A stretch of 64,000 nucleotides of DNA from Consotaella salsifontis (GTDB taxonomy: Bacteria; Pseudomonadota; Alphaproteobacteria; Rhizobiales; Rhizobiaceae), in assembly GCF_900167365.1 (NCBI RefSeq), contig NZ_FUXL01000007.1, positions 124,001-188,000 of the forward strand, read 5' to 3'. The notes under the pieces were generated by a model, which was given only the letters and a program-made list of their open reading frames with translations, made no database searches and was not told where the DNA came from. The translations under genes and the position numbers were made by a program. Positions 1 through 9,175 of the stretch are shown here, one piece after another (the stretch's first letter is position 1; every line of letters begins with the position of its first letter).

Positions 1-63
1 AACGGCCTCCTCGCAACTCCCGCCGCGGCTGCCGAGCCCGCCGCCGAGAAGGAGACGAAATAA
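1..63 (+). CDS. C-terminal end of a preceding hydrogenase-operon protein (partial)
   Basis: An open frame runs from the window edge and ends in TAA, which overlaps the hycE start as TAATG. Only 20 residues are visible, rich in Ala, Pro, Glu and Lys. That is too little to name the protein. In formate hydrogenlyase operons a membrane subunit of the HycC/HycD or HyfB-F kind usually precedes the large subunit, so a membrane subunit is the expectation, by position only. Confidence 0.5.
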   Translation, partial: NGLLATPAAAAEPAAEKETK

Positions 64-1778
64 TGGACATTCTCTCTCAGGACCGGGTCGGCGCCTCCAT
101 CCTGTCGGCCCTTCGCGGCGTCCTGCCCCACGCCATCCTCCAGGAGGAATGGCAGACGCCGCGCCAGGTGACGATCACGGTCAAGCCGTCGGCGCTCCAG
201 GACGTGGTCAAGACGCTCTATTACGAGCACTACGGCTGGGTTTCCGTGGTGGTCGGCAATGACGAGCGTTCGCTCACCGGCGTCTTCGCGGTCTACTACG
301 TGCTGTCCATGGAAGGCCCCGAGAAGTGCCACATCGTGGTGCGGGTCGAGGTGCCGGCCGACACGCAGGAATTCCCCTCCGTGACGCCGGTCGTTCCGGC
401 CTGCGTCTGGGGCGAGCGCGAGGTGCGCGACATGTTCGGGCTGAAGCCGGTCGGCCTGCCCGACGAGCGGCGTCTGGTGCTGCCCGACGACTGGCCGGAC
501 GATCTTCACCCCCTGCGCAAGGACTCGATGGACTACCGGATGCGTCCGGCGCCCGTCGCCGACAACGAGACCTATCCTTTCATCAACGAGGCCAAGGGAG
601 AGACCACCATCGTTCCGGTGGGGCCGCTCCACATCACCTCGGACGAGCCCGGCCACTTCCGTCTCTTCGTCGACGGCGAGGACATCATCGACGCCGACTA
701 CCGCATGTTCTATGTCCACCGCGGCATGGAGAAGGTGGCCGAATCCCGCATGGGATACAACGAGGTCACCTTCCTTGCCGATCGCGTCTGCGGCATCTGC
801 GGCTATGCCCACTCGGTGGCCTACACCACCTCCATCGAGAATGCCCTCGGCATCAACGTTCCCGCCCGCGCCCAGGCCATCCGCTCGATCCTGCTCGAAA
901 CCGAGCGCATGCACAGCCACCTGCTCAATCTCGGCCTCGTCTGCCACTATGTCGGCTTCGACACCGGCTTCCAGCAATTCTTCCGCGTGCGCGAGAAGGC
1001 GATGACGCTGGCCGAACTCCTCACCGGATCGCGCAAGACCTACGCCATGAACCTCATCGGCGGCGTCCGGCGCGACATCCTGGGCGAGCAGGCAGCCGAG
1101 ACGCGGCGCGTTTCGGCGGAGCTAAGGGTCGACACCCAGCGCCTTGTCGACATCTTGCTGGAAACCGCCAATGTCGGCGGCCGCGTCAACGGCGTCGGCC
1201 TTCTCGACAAGCAGATCGCCCGCGACTACTCGCCCGTCGGGCCGCTCGTGCGTGGCTCCGGCCACGCCCGCGACACCCGCGCCGACCATGCCTTTGCCGG
1301 CTACGGCCTAGTCAAGAACACCATCCGCTCCCACGATGGCTGCGACGTGCTCGCCCGCACCCTGGTGCGCGCCGAGGAAGTGTTCGACAGCCTCGACCTC
1401 ATCGACGCGCTGCTCGACACGGCGCCCGGCGGGGCGATCCTCACCGAGGACTTCGAGTACCTGCCGCACAAGTTCGCCCTCGGCTTCACCGAGGCGCCGC
1501 GCGGCGAGGACATCCACTGGTCGATGACCGGCGACAACCAGAAGCTCTATCGCTGGCGCTGCCGGGCCTCGACCTACAACAACTGGCCGGTTCTCCGCTA
1601 CATGCTGCGCGGCAACACGGTGTCGGACGCCCCCGTCATCGTCGGCAGCCTCGACCCCTGCTACTCGTGCACGGACCGCGTCACCTTCGTCGACGTGCGC
1701 AAGCAGAAATCCGTCACCGTCCCCATCGAAGAAGTCGAGCGCTACGGCCGTGAGCGCAAGAACTCCCCGCTGAAGTGA
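63..1778 (+). CDS. hycE: Formate hydrogenlyase / group 4 [NiFe] hydrogenase large subunit
   Basis: The 571-residue protein fuses an N-terminal NuoC-like domain (about residues 1-165) to a NuoD-like large subunit. Unlike complex I subunits, it keeps both nickel-binding CxxC motifs: C243-GI-C246 near the middle and DPCYSCTDR (C533, C536) near the end. It is therefore a hydrogenase that reduces protons at a NiFe site. After R539 a 32-residue tail remains. In E. coli HycE the protease HycI removes a tail of the same length after the equivalent arginine, and a hycI gene lies downstream here. The upstream stop overlaps the start, and a GGAG stretch precedes it. Length matches HycE/HyfG. HyfG is the alternative name. 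Confidence 0.93.
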   Translation: MDILSQDRVGASILSALRGVLPHAILQEEWQTPRQVTITVKPSALQDVVKTLYYEHYGWVSVVVGNDERSLTGVFAVYYVLSMEGPEKCHIVVRVEVPADTQEFPSVTPVVPACVWGEREVRDMFGLKPVGLPDERRLVLPDDWPDDLHPLRKDSMDYRMRPAPVADNETYPFINEAKGETTIVPVGPLHITSDEPGHFRLFVDGEDIIDADYRMFYVHRGMEKVAESRMGYNEVTFLADRVCGICGYAHSVAYTTSIENALGINVPARAQAIRSILLETERMHSHLLNLGLVCHYVGFDTGFQQFFRVREKAMTLAELLTGSRKTYAMNLIGGVRRDILGEQAAETRRVSAELRVDTQRLVDILLETANVGGRVNGVGLLDKQIARDYSPVGPLVRGSGHARDTRADHAFAGYGLVKNTIRSHDGCDVLARTLVRAEEVFDSLDLIDALLDTAPGGAILTEDFEYLPHKFALGFTEAPRGEDIHWSMTGDNQKLYRWRCRASTYNNWPVLRYMLRGNTVSDAPVIVGSLDPCYSCTDRVTFVDVRKQKSVTVPIEEVERYGRERKNSPLK

Positions 1779-1788
1779 GGTCGCCGTC

Positions 1789-2337
1789 ATGCTGAAACTC
1801 TTGAAGGAGATCTTCCGCACCGGCGAAGCCACGGTGAAGTATCCTTTCGCTCCCCTCGAGGTGTCGAAGGACTTCCGCGGCAAGCCGGAACACGAAGCGG
1901 AAAAGTGCATCGCCTGCGCCGCATGCACCATCGCCTGCCCGCCCAACGCCATCCAGATGGAGACGGACATCGAGGCAGGCACGCGCACCTGGTCGATCAA
2001 CTATGGCCGCTGCGTCTTCTGCGGGCGCTGCGAGGAGTCCTGCCCGACGGGCGCCATCTATCTGACCCCGGATTTCGAGCTCGCCGTGGGCTCCAAGGCC
2101 GACCTCATGCGCCGCGCCGTCTTCACGCTCGCCCAGTGCGAGGTGTGCGGCAAGCCGTTTGCCCCGGCCAAGGAGATCGCCTACGCCGGCGCCCTCCTGG
2201 CCCAGGCCAGCGAGGCCGAGGAGCTCACCGATCGCCAGCGGACCCTGCTCGCCACCTGCCCGGAGTGCAAGCGCCGGGCCGACCTCCAGAAGCTCGCCGA
2301 CATGGCCATCGCTCGCCAAATGGAGACGCGCAAATGA
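1789..2337 (+). CDS. hycF: Formate hydrogenlyase iron-sulfur subunit
   Basis: This 182-residue electron-transfer subunit has two classical 4Fe-4S motifs: C40-x2-C43-x2-C46-x3-C50-P, and C75-x2-C78-x2-C81-x3-C85-P. They should pass electrons between the formate dehydrogenase arm and the hydrogenase. Two further pairs, C117/C120 and C157/C160, are also present in E. coli HycF as I recall it, and suggest an extra metal site. The gene starts 10 bases after hycE. Its TGA overlaps the hycG ATG, so the two are probably translationally coupled. HyfH is the homologous name in the hyf system. Confidence 0.92.
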   Translation: MLKLLKEIFRTGEATVKYPFAPLEVSKDFRGKPEHEAEKCIACAACTIACPPNAIQMETDIEAGTRTWSINYGRCVFCGRCEESCPTGAIYLTPDFELAVGSKADLMRRAVFTLAQCEVCGKPFAPAKEIAYAGALLAQASEAEELTDRQRTLLATCPECKRRADLQKLADMAIARQMETRK

Positions 2338-3116
2338 ACGCCCCGGTCAACGCCCAGACGCTCCTGACCTCTCCCGGCGCCGTTTCCATCCCCGCGCAGA
2401 TCGCGGCGATGAAGGCGACGCTCCTCAAGGACATCCAGCGCTCCGCCTATGTCTACCGAGTGGATTGCGGCGGCTGCAACGGCTGCGAGATCGAGATCTT
2501 CGCCTCGATCACGCCGGTCTTCGACGCCGAGCGCTTCGGCATCAAGGTCGTGCCCTCGCCCCGTCACGCCGATATCCTGCTCTATACCGGTGCCATGACG
2601 CGCGCCATGCGTATGCCCGCGCTCAGGGCATATGAGGCTGCGCCCGATCCGAAGATCGTCGTGTCGTATGGTGCGTGCGGGTGCACCGGCGGCATCTTCC
2701 ACGATCTCTACTGCACCTGGGGCGGCACGGATCAGCTCGTGCCGGTCGACGTCTACATTCCTGGCTGCCCGCCGACACCGGCCGCCACCATCTACGGCTT
2801 TGCCGTGGCGCTCGGCCTGCTCGGCCAGAAGCTGAAGGCCGAGACGCACATCGAGGCGCCGGGCGAGGCCGCGCCGCTGGCCCACCCCGACATACCCTAT
2901 GTCCTGCGGGTCGCCATCGAGCGCGAGGCGCGGCGCATGGCGGGTTATCGCCAGGGCCGCGACATCGCCGAGGAGTTCTTCGCCGTCATCGAACAGCAGA
3001 GCGACACGCCCTTCCCGATGCGGATGGCCCAGCTTCGGGCGACCGAGCCCGACCCGCGCCGCGTCGAGATCTTCAGCCGCCTTGAGAGCGTGGTGGCTGA
3101 GGCCCTGCAAGCCTGA
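2334..3116 (+). CDS. hycG: Formate hydrogenlyase small (NuoB-like) subunit
   Basis: The 260-residue subunit carries the proximal [4Fe-4S] cluster next to the NiFe large subunit. Visible ligand candidates are in CGGCNGCE (C48 and C51), C115 in SYGACGC and C145 in PGCPPTP, the pattern of HycG/NuoB proteins. The reading frame is open far upstream inside hycF. I chose the ATG that overlaps the hycF stop (ATGA), because the family sequence begins shortly after it. The C-terminal 100 residues extend beyond a minimal NuoB, as in HycG. Confidence 0.92.
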   Translation: MNAPVNAQTLLTSPGAVSIPAQIAAMKATLLKDIQRSAYVYRVDCGGCNGCEIEIFASITPVFDAERFGIKVVPSPRHADILLYTGAMTRAMRMPALRAYEAAPDPKIVVSYGACGCTGGIFHDLYCTWGGTDQLVPVDVYIPGCPPTPAATIYGFAVALGLLGQKLKAETHIEAPGEAAPLAHPDIPYVLRVAIEREARRMAGYRQGRDIAEEFFAVIEQQSDTPFPMRMAQLRATEPDPRRVEIFSRLESVVAEALQA

Positions 3117-3130
3117 GGGAGGCCGCGACG

Positions 3131-3559
3131 ATGAACATTCCGGTCTATACGGCGACCGAGGAGGTCATCTTCTATCAGCTCAAGCAGAAGTTTCTGGAGC
3201 GCAAGGAAGACATCCCCGAAAAGTCCAAGGAAGTGATGTACTACTCCCTGGCGATCGGGCATCACATCGGCGTTTTCGATTGCTTTAAGCCGCAGTTCCG
3301 CGCTCCGCGCGCGGCGGTCGACCGCATCATCGAGGCCCTGCCCGAGGACAGCGAGGCCCGGCGCAAGCTCGCCGGCCTCTACAAGTTCGGCGAGATCATC
3401 GTCGACATCACCCATGTTGGCCTGCTCAAGACCGCGGTCGCCGAAGTGAGCCCCAAGGCCGACGCCGAGATGGCGGCTTTTCTCGCGGGCCTCGACACCT
3501 GCCTCGATGCCATCCGCGATGAACCGGCAATCTATCTCATGGGTCGGTGGGTGCGATGA
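3131..3559 (+). CDS. hycH: Formate hydrogenlyase maturation protein HycH
   Basis: This 142-residue cytoplasmic protein matches HycH/HyfJ in length and in stretches such as YYSLAIGHHIGVFDC and the conserved end YLMGRWVR. HycH is needed to assemble the E. coli hydrogenase 3 complex. It is not a subunit of the finished enzyme, and its exact chemistry is unknown. A GGAGG-like site lies about 6 bases upstream, and the stop overlaps the hycI start (ATGA). Confidence 0.88.
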   Translation: MNIPVYTATEEVIFYQLKQKFLERKEDIPEKSKEVMYYSLAIGHHIGVFDCFKPQFRAPRAAVDRIIEALPEDSEARRKLAGLYKFGEIIVDITHVGLLKTAVAEVSPKADAEMAAFLAGLDTCLDAIRDEPAIYLMGRWVR

Positions 3560-4011
3560 CCAGCATCGTCTTCACCGTCGGCAACGTGCTGCGGGCCGAC
3601 GACGCCGCCGGGCCGCTCCTGGCCGAGCGCCTGGAAGCAGAGCCGGCGCCGGGCTGGACCGTCATTGACGGCGGCCAGACGCCCGAGAACCATACTCATA
3701 CGGTGCGCGCCCTGAAGCCGGAGCGCGTGCTTGTGGTGGATGCTGCCGAGATGGGGCTCGCCCCCGGCGAAATCCGCCTCATCGAGGAGGAGAGCGTGGT
3801 GGAGCATTTCCTCATCACCACCCATGCCATCCCCTTGAGTTTCCTTATTCAATCGCTGCGCGAAAGCGTGTCGGAAATCCTCTTCCTCGGCATTCAGCCA
3901 AAGGACACGAGCTTCTACGGCCCCGTTTCGCCCGCGGTGGATGACGCTGTGACGAGGCTTCATCGCCACCTCGTCGAGAACGGTCGCCCCGAAGACTTCC
4001 CGCGCATCTAG
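3556..4011 (+). CDS. hycI: Hydrogenase large-subunit maturation endopeptidase
   Basis: HycI-type aspartic-like protease, 151 residues. It would cut the C-terminal tail off HycE after nickel insertion. The metal-sensing residues of the family are present: D16 in RADDAAGP, D62 in VDAAEMG and H90 in ITTHAIPL, the same positions as in E. coli HycI. A GTG nine bases upstream is in frame. I chose the ATG at 3556 because it overlaps the hycH stop and puts the conserved VGN motif at the usual place. It pairs with the 32-residue tail kept on HycE. Confidence 0.92.
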   Translation: MTSIVFTVGNVLRADDAAGPLLAERLEAEPAPGWTVIDGGQTPENHTHTVRALKPERVLVVDAAEMGLAPGEIRLIEEESVVEHFLITTHAIPLSFLIQSLRESVSEILFLGIQPKDTSFYGPVSPAVDDAVTRLHRHLVENGRPEDFPRI

Positions 4012-4076
4012 CGCGCCCTTCCTCGCGGCCACCGGATCCCGTTCGCTGTACAAAGCTCAAGAAGGGGGAATGAACA

Positions 4077-4985
4077 ATGGCAGGAAACGACAACAACCAG
4101 GCCATTTTCGGAATGGACTGCTATTCGCCGCCTGAAATCCAGGAGAAGGTCGAGAAGCTCGGCGTCAAGAAGGCGACGATGCCCTTCTGGCCCACCTTCA
4201 TGCTGGCCATCGTCGCCGGTGGCAGCATCGGTCTCGGCGGCATGTACTACACCATCGTGCTGGCCGATCCCGACCTTTCCTTTGCAACCCAGAAAATCGT
4301 TGGCGGCCTCGCCTTCTGTCTCGGCCTGGCACTGGTCATGGTCGGCGGCGCCGAGCTCTTCACCGGCAACTCGCTCATCGTCATGGCCCGCGCCAACGGT
4401 CAGATTTCCACCGCCCAGATGATCCGCAACTGGACCATCGTCTGGCTCGGCAACGCCGTCGGCTCGCTCGGCTTAGTCTTTCTGGTCTTCATGGCCCACA
4501 ACGACGCGCTCAACCACGGCGGCGTTGGCAAGGCCATCATCAACCTCGCCATCGCCAAGACCAATCAGGACTGGATAACGATCTTCTTCAAGGGCATCCT
4601 GTGCAACCTGATGGTCTGCCTCGCCGTTTGGCTGGCCTATGCCGGCCGCTCGGTGTCCGACAAGATCGTCGCCATCATCCTGCCCATCTCCGCCTTCGTC
4701 GCCGCTGGCTTCGAGCACTGCGTCGCCAATATGTACTTCCTGCCCTACGCCCTGGTCCTCAAGGCCATGGGACACGTGCCTGAGGGCGTTGATGTGTCGA
4801 TGCTGACGGTCGGCGGTGTCATCCAGAATCTCATCTGGGCGACGCTGGGCAACATCGTCGGCGGCGGCCTTCTGGTCGGCGGCATCTACTGGATGATCTA
4901 TCGCAAGAGCCTCGGCGGCCTTCACCCGCTGGTCACGAGCGAAGCGCCCAAGGCGCGCCCCGGCCGCGTCGCGACCAGCCGCTGA
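4077..4985 (+). CDS. focA: Formate/nitrite channel family protein, FocA type
   Basis: A 302-residue integral membrane protein of the formate-nitrite transporter family, with about six hydrophobic segments. It contains GFEHCVANMYFLP, which holds the conserved channel histidine, and the slit sequence around GGAELFTGNS. FocA is a pentameric channel that moves formate out of or into the cell. Its place directly after the hydrogenlyase genes fits delivery of formate to that complex. A strong AAGAAGGGGG ribosome site precedes the ATG. Gene spacing (65 bases) allows either read-through or its own promoter. Confidence 0.9.
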   Translation: MAGNDNNQAIFGMDCYSPPEIQEKVEKLGVKKATMPFWPTFMLAIVAGGSIGLGGMYYTIVLADPDLSFATQKIVGGLAFCLGLALVMVGGAELFTGNSLIVMARANGQISTAQMIRNWTIVWLGNAVGSLGLVFLVFMAHNDALNHGGVGKAIINLAIAKTNQDWITIFFKGILCNLMVCLAVWLAYAGRSVSDKIVAIILPISAFVAAGFEHCVANMYFLPYALVLKAMGHVPEGVDVSMLTVGGVIQNLIWATLGNIVGGGLLVGGIYWMIYRKSLGGLHPLVTSEAPKARPGRVATSR

Positions 4986-5007
4986 CAAGGACGGCGCACC
5001 ATGAGGA

Positions 5008-5024
5008 GAGGCGGGTGCCGCCTC
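5008..5024 (+). terminator. Short hairpin after focA
   Basis: A perfect 7-base stem, GAGGCGG paired with CCGCCTC around a GTG loop, lies 23 bases after the focA stop and 60 bases before fdhD. There is no T-run after it. It is better read as an attenuating or mRNA-stabilising hairpin than a strong terminator. Confidence 0.35.
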
Positions 5025-5084
5025 CCCTCCCAAGACCCGGGCCGCCTTGGGGCCGGATAGTGTTCGAGGCACGGAGACTGCTCG

Positions 5085-5921
5085 ATGACCGAATGCGCAC
5101 TCGAAGAGGCAACGGAACTTCCTGCCGCTCATCGTCCTGTCCCGCGGATCGTCTGGCGCGGACGCGCGCTGCCCGAAGACACACGCAGTGTGCCGGAAGA
5201 GGTTCCGGTCGCCGTCACCTATAACGGCTCGTCCCACGCAGTCATGATGGCGAGCCCAGCCGATCTCGAGGATTTCGCGGTCGGCTTCAGCCTGACCGAA
5301 AGGATCGTCGGATCGCCCGCCGACATCCTGTCGATCGATATCGTGGCCTTCGATCGCGGCGTCGAAGCGCGCCTGTGGATCGACGAGGCGTGCAACAAGC
5401 GCCTTTCGCAACGCCGCCGAACCCTCGCCGGCCCGACGGGATGCGGCCTTTGCGGCGTTGACAGCCTGTCCGAGGTCCTCATCGAGCCGAAGACGGTTTC
5501 AAGCGGCGCGCGCTTTCAGCCGGCCGACATGATGGGGGCTATGGCATCGCTGGCCACCGGTCAGCGCCTGTTCCACGAAACGCGGGCGGTGCACGGCGCC
5601 GCTCTGTTCACGCAGGACCACGGCATCGTGGCGGTGCGCGAGGATCTCGGCCGTCACAACGCCCTCGACAAACTGGTCGGCGCGGCCGCGCGTCAGAAAT
5701 TCCCCGTGTCGTCCAGCATTGTTCTGATGACCAGCCGCATCTCGGTGGAGTTGGTTCAGAAGTGTGCCGTCCTTGGCGCGCCGATGCTGATGGCCGTTTC
5801 CGCCCCGACCTCTCTCGCGGTCGCCACCGCCGAGGCGGCGGGCATCACGCTGGTCGGCGTCGCACGGCGCGACGGCTTCGAGGTCTTCACCCATCCCCAG
5901 CGCGTCGACTTTTCCGAGTGA
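5085..5921 (+). CDS. fdhD: Formate dehydrogenase accessory sulfurtransferase
   Basis: The 278-residue FdhD protein carries sulfur from the IscS desulfurase to the molybdenum or tungsten cofactor of formate dehydrogenase. The key CxxC pair is C120-GL-C123, in GPTGCGLCGVDS, matching E. coli C121/C124. The conserved ETRAVHGAA and EDLGRHNALDKL stretches are also present. The gene supports the idea that a formate dehydrogenase is encoded nearby outside the window. It ends convergently with the LysR gene, with only 30 bases between stops. Confidence 0.93.
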   Translation: MTECALEEATELPAAHRPVPRIVWRGRALPEDTRSVPEEVPVAVTYNGSSHAVMMASPADLEDFAVGFSLTERIVGSPADILSIDIVAFDRGVEARLWIDEACNKRLSQRRRTLAGPTGCGLCGVDSLSEVLIEPKTVSSGARFQPADMMGAMASLATGQRLFHETRAVHGAALFTQDHGIVAVREDLGRHNALDKLVGAAARQKFPVSSSIVLMTSRISVELVQKCAVLGAPMLMAVSAPTSLAVATAEAAGITLVGVARRDGFEVFTHPQRVDFSE

Positions 5922-5951
5922 CGATAGAACGTTGCGCAGGCCGATAAAGCC

Positions 5952-6851
5952 TTAGGCCATCGCGCTCAAAAGAGGCGCGAGCGCGCGGGCCTGTGCGATG
6001 AGGGCGGCCGTCAGCGGTGGCTGCGGGTCGCGCTTCGCCACCACCATGCCAATGAGCCGGGTCATTTCGGGCGCGACCAGCGGGATCGCTCGGATGTGTT
6101 GCGGCAGGTTGAGCACCTCCACCATGACACGCGGCAGGATCGTCGACCAGACGCCGGTGGCGACATGGGTCTGGATCACTGTGATCGACGTCGTCTCAAG
6201 CTTCGGCTCGACCGCCGCCCCCACCTCCTCGAAGAGATGGTCGATGATGCGCCGGTTCTGCATCTCGCGGCTGAGAAGACAGAGGGGCAGGCTCGCCGCC
6301 TCCTCCCAGGTGATGGACTTGCGCTCGCCGTACGGTCCATCCGCGCTGGTGATCAGGTGGTAGCGCTCGCGGTAGAGCGGGACCTCGTAGACATGGCCGA
6401 CCGGCTCGTTGTCGAGATAGGTGATCCCGGCATCGATCTGAAGATTGTCGATTTTCGACAGGATCTCAGTCGAGCTCTGGGAGTAGACGGTGATGCGCAC
6501 GCCCGGATGGGCATCCCATAGTGCGGAAGTGTGGCGGGCCATGACGGGAAGGGCCGTCGGCACCGCGGCAATGCGCACGTGCCCCGTCTCGCCCTTCTTC
6601 ATCATCTCGATATCGGCGCGCAGAGCCTGGAAATCACCAAGAATACGCCGCGCCCATTCGAGCACACGTTCACCCTCCGCCGTAAAGCCGATGAAGCGCG
6701 ATCCCCGATCCACCAGAGGCACGCCCAGCGTTGCTTCCAGCTGCTTGATGGCCGCAGAGAGATTTGGCTGAGAAACGCCGCAGACTTGCGCAGCACGCCC
6801 GAAATGCTTCTCGCGGGCGAGCGCCAGCAAGAAATGCAGCTTTTCTTCCAT
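5952..6851 (-). CDS. LysR-family transcriptional regulator
   Basis: The 299-residue protein has an N-terminal winged helix-turn-helix (about residues 1-60, AREKHFGRAAQVCGVSQPNL) and a C-terminal effector-binding fold from about residue 90. LysR regulators respond to small metabolites and often control a neighbouring gene. Next to fdhD, and with no divergent partner, a role in formate metabolism is plausible, as for FdsR-type regulators. That link is inference from position only. Confidence 0.85.
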   Translation of the reverse strand: MEEKLHFLLALAREKHFGRAAQVCGVSQPNLSAAIKQLEATLGVPLVDRGSRFIGFTAEGERVLEWARRILGDFQALRADIEMMKKGETGHVRIAAVPTALPVMARHTSALWDAHPGVRITVYSQSSTEILSKIDNLQIDAGITYLDNEPVGHVYEVPLYRERYHLITSADGPYGERKSITWEEAASLPLCLLSREMQNRRIIDHLFEEVGAAVEPKLETTSITVIQTHVATGVWSTILPRVMVEVLNLPQHIRAIPLVAPEMTRLIGMVVAKRDPQPPLTAALIAQARALAPLLSAMA

Positions 6852-7030
6852 GGTTTGATCTGCCTACGATCGAGCGCCGCGATCCAAAGACCGGCCGTCA
6901 GCGCGCGCAGCTCCGCCCGTCCCCGGCAAAACATGTCAAGATGAGACGCATTTTGCAAGATTGGTTCTAAAAAAGCTTGTGCGGCTTACCGTCGCCCGAC
7001 CAACGATCGTCGATTTCGCTGTTTTAAGGG

Positions 7031-8110
7031 CTAGTTGAGCCGCCGGCCGCTGTCCCGGTCGAAGACATGCAGAGCACTTTGCGGCATCCTCATCGGCACA
7101 GTCTCGCCTTCGCCAAGAGCGGGACGATTGCGGAAGGTCGCGACGATTCTGTCGCCGGCGAACTCGCCGTAGACCTGAAGTTCCGCGCCCGTCGGCTCGG
7201 TCATCTGAACGACGACCGGCAGCGCCGATGTTGACGGCTGCCCCGGATCGAGCTCGAAGTGCTCCGGGCGAATGCCGAGCACTACTGCGGCTCCGTCGCG
7301 AACCTCATCCGGCAGTTCCAGGGACACGGCAATCTCCCCGAGCCAGACGATCGACTTGCCGTCGGAGCGCTCCACCCGCCCCTCCAGGAGGTTCATCGCG
7401 GGAGATCCGATGAAGGTCGCCACGAAGATGTTCGCCGGCCGATCGTAGACCTCCAGCGGGGCGCCGACCTGCTCGATCCTGCCGGCATTGAGGACGACGA
7501 TCCGGTCCGACATCGTCATCGCCTCCATCTGGTCGTGGGTGACGTAGATGGACGTGGTTCCGAGGCGGCGCTGCAGCGCCCTGATTTCGCTGCGCATCTG
7601 GACGCGCAGCTTGGCGTCGAGATTGGAGAGCGGCTCGTCGAACAGGAACACCTGGGGCTTGCGCACGATCGCCCGCCCCATGGCGACGCGCTGGCGCTGC
7701 CCGCCCGACAGCTCCTTCGGGTAGCGCTGGAGATAGGGCTCGAGGCCGAGGAGTGCCGCCGCCTGGCCGACGGCCTTCTCGATCTCCGGCTTCGGCACGT
7801 TCCGCAGCTTGAGGCTGAACCCCATGTTCTCGAACACCGTGAGATGGGGATAGAGCGCGTAGTTCTGGAAGACCATCGCGATATCCCGGTCCTTCGGGGC
7901 AACGTCGTTGATGACGCGCCCGTCGAGAGAGATCCTCCCGCCAGTGATCGGCTCCAGACCGGCGATCATCCGTAGCAGGGTCGATTTCCCGCACCCGGAT
8001 GCCCCGATGAGCGAGATGAACTCGCCTTCCGCAATGGCCAAATCGACGCCATGGATGATCTCGGCCTTGCCATAGCTCTTGCGAAGCCCTTCGATATCGA
8101 CCGCTGCCAT
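7031..8110 (-). CDS. Carbohydrate ABC transporter ATP-binding protein (MsmK/UgpC type)
   Basis: A 359-residue ATPase of the MalK/UgpC family. It has a Walker A motif (GASGCGKST, about residues 36-44), Q-loop FQNYALYPH, signature LSGGQRQRVAMGR, Walker B VFLFDEPLSNLD and switch HD. A C-terminal TOBE-like regulatory domain follows. The frame extends five codons further upstream (MRDCD), but MAAVDIEG at 8110 fits the family start. It is the last gene of a minus-strand sugar operon and would energise the two permeases encoded upstream. Confidence 0.9.
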   Translation of the reverse strand: MAAVDIEGLRKSYGKAEIIHGVDLAIAEGEFISLIGASGCGKSTLLRMIAGLEPITGGRISLDGRVINDVAPKDRDIAMVFQNYALYPHLTVFENMGFSLKLRNVPKPEIEKAVGQAAALLGLEPYLQRYPKELSGGQRQRVAMGRAIVRKPQVFLFDEPLSNLDAKLRVQMRSEIRALQRRLGTTSIYVTHDQMEAMTMSDRIVVLNAGRIEQVGAPLEVYDRPANIFVATFIGSPAMNLLEGRVERSDGKSIVWLGEIAVSLELPDEVRDGAAVVLGIRPEHFELDPGQPSTSALPVVVQMTEPTGAELQVYGEFAGDRIVATFRNRPALGEGETVPMRMPQSALHVFDRDSGRRLN

Positions 8111-8194
8111 GTCGCAATCCCTCAAGAGTCGGTGTTTTCATTCCCGCGTCCACGGCGGCCGAAGGCGCGCTCCGGCCGCTAGGCGTACGACGCG

Positions 8195-9148
8195 TCAGGA
8201 CAGAGTCACGACCTTGGTCAGGTGGCGCGGCTGGGTGGTGTCGATGGACTTTGCCCGCGCCACCTCCTCGCCGAGAAGCTGGAGCGCCGGCAGCATGATC
8301 AGCATCCGGCCGAGGCCCGACTCGCCGATCGGCAGCGAAAGGTCGCCGGCGCCGCCGAAGCCGATGACCCTGGCGCCCTTGGATTGGACGTCCCGCGCGA
8401 CGCGCTCTTCCGCCTCGCGGGTTTCCTCGCCGTAGAGCAGCACGACCAGCGTACGATCGTCGACCAGGCTGATCGGCCCGTGCCGGTATTCCAGCGGGTG
8501 GAAGGCCTGCGAATAGGTGATGCTCATTTCCTGAAGCTTCAGAGCCCCCTCCGAAGCAAGGCCGTAGAGCGCGCCGCCGCCAAGGAAAACGAAGTGCGAG
8601 CGCCCCTCGATGATGCCGGGGGCCTTCGCGGCCATCTCGCGCAGCGCCTGCTCCGCCGCCGCGACGGTCGCCTCTGCCACGGAAACGCCCGCCCAGCGCA
8701 GGCCAACGAGAAGCATCAGACTGGCCGAGGAGGTCATGACGATACCCTCCTCCGCATGGGTGGCGGCGAAGATCGTTTGATCCGCCGCCTTGGCGATGGC
8801 GCTGTCGGCGGCGCAGGTGATGGCGACCGTATCGATGCCCGCGGCAACGCTCTCGCGAATGGCACGGACCGTTTCGGTGGACTCGCCGCTGCGCGACAGG
8901 CCGACCACACAGACGTCCGTGCGCTCGCCGACATAGGCGCGCCGGTTGAATATCCATTCCGCCCCCGGAACCGCGACCGCCGGCCGTCCGGCGAGGTTGA
9001 ACGCGGCCGCGAGGCTCTGCGACAGATAATAGGACGTTCCACAGCCGACGAAGACGAGGGTCTTCGCCGGAAGCGGCGGCAATTCCAGCTCGATAGCCTT
9101 CCGCCAGAACGGGAACTGCTCGTAAATGACGCGCTCGGTGACGCTCAT
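8195..9148 (-). CDS. SIS-domain sugar-phosphate isomerase/deaminase (AgaS/GlmS-C-like)
   Basis: The 317-residue protein has two tandem SIS domains. The first contains GCGTSYYLS and GLSRSGESTETV. The second contains EGALKLQEMSITY and HPLEYRHGPISLV, the signature of the GlmS isomerase half and of AgaS-like amino-sugar-phosphate deaminases. It probably interconverts or deaminates a hexosamine 6-phosphate in the cytoplasm. The ATG at 9148 was preferred over the GTG one codon upstream because it sits 7 bases after AGGAG. It lies inside an ABC-sugar operon with a kinase, which fits processing of the imported sugar. No glutaminase domain is present. Confidence 0.82.
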   Translation of the reverse strand: MSVTERVIYEQFPFWRKAIELELPPLPAKTLVFVGCGTSYYLSQSLAAAFNLAGRPAVAVPGAEWIFNRRAYVGERTDVCVVGLSRSGESTETVRAIRESVAAGIDTVAITCAADSAIAKAADQTIFAATHAEEGIVMTSSASLMLLVGLRWAGVSVAEATVAAAEQALREMAAKAPGIIEGRSHFVFLGGGALYGLASEGALKLQEMSITYSQAFHPLEYRHGPISLVDDRTLVVLLYGEETREAEERVARDVQSKGARVIGFGGAGDLSLPIGESGLGRMLIMLPALQLLGEEVARAKSIDTTQPRHLTKVVTLS

Positions 9149-9175
9149 CACTTGTCTCCTAGGGTTATTCTCGAG

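Noticed and set aside
63-3116. Reading of the first genes as complex I (nuoC/D, nuoI, nuoB)
   Set aside because: The large subunit keeps both NiFe cysteine pairs and a HycI-cleavable tail, and hycH, hycI and focA follow, so it is a hydrogenase.
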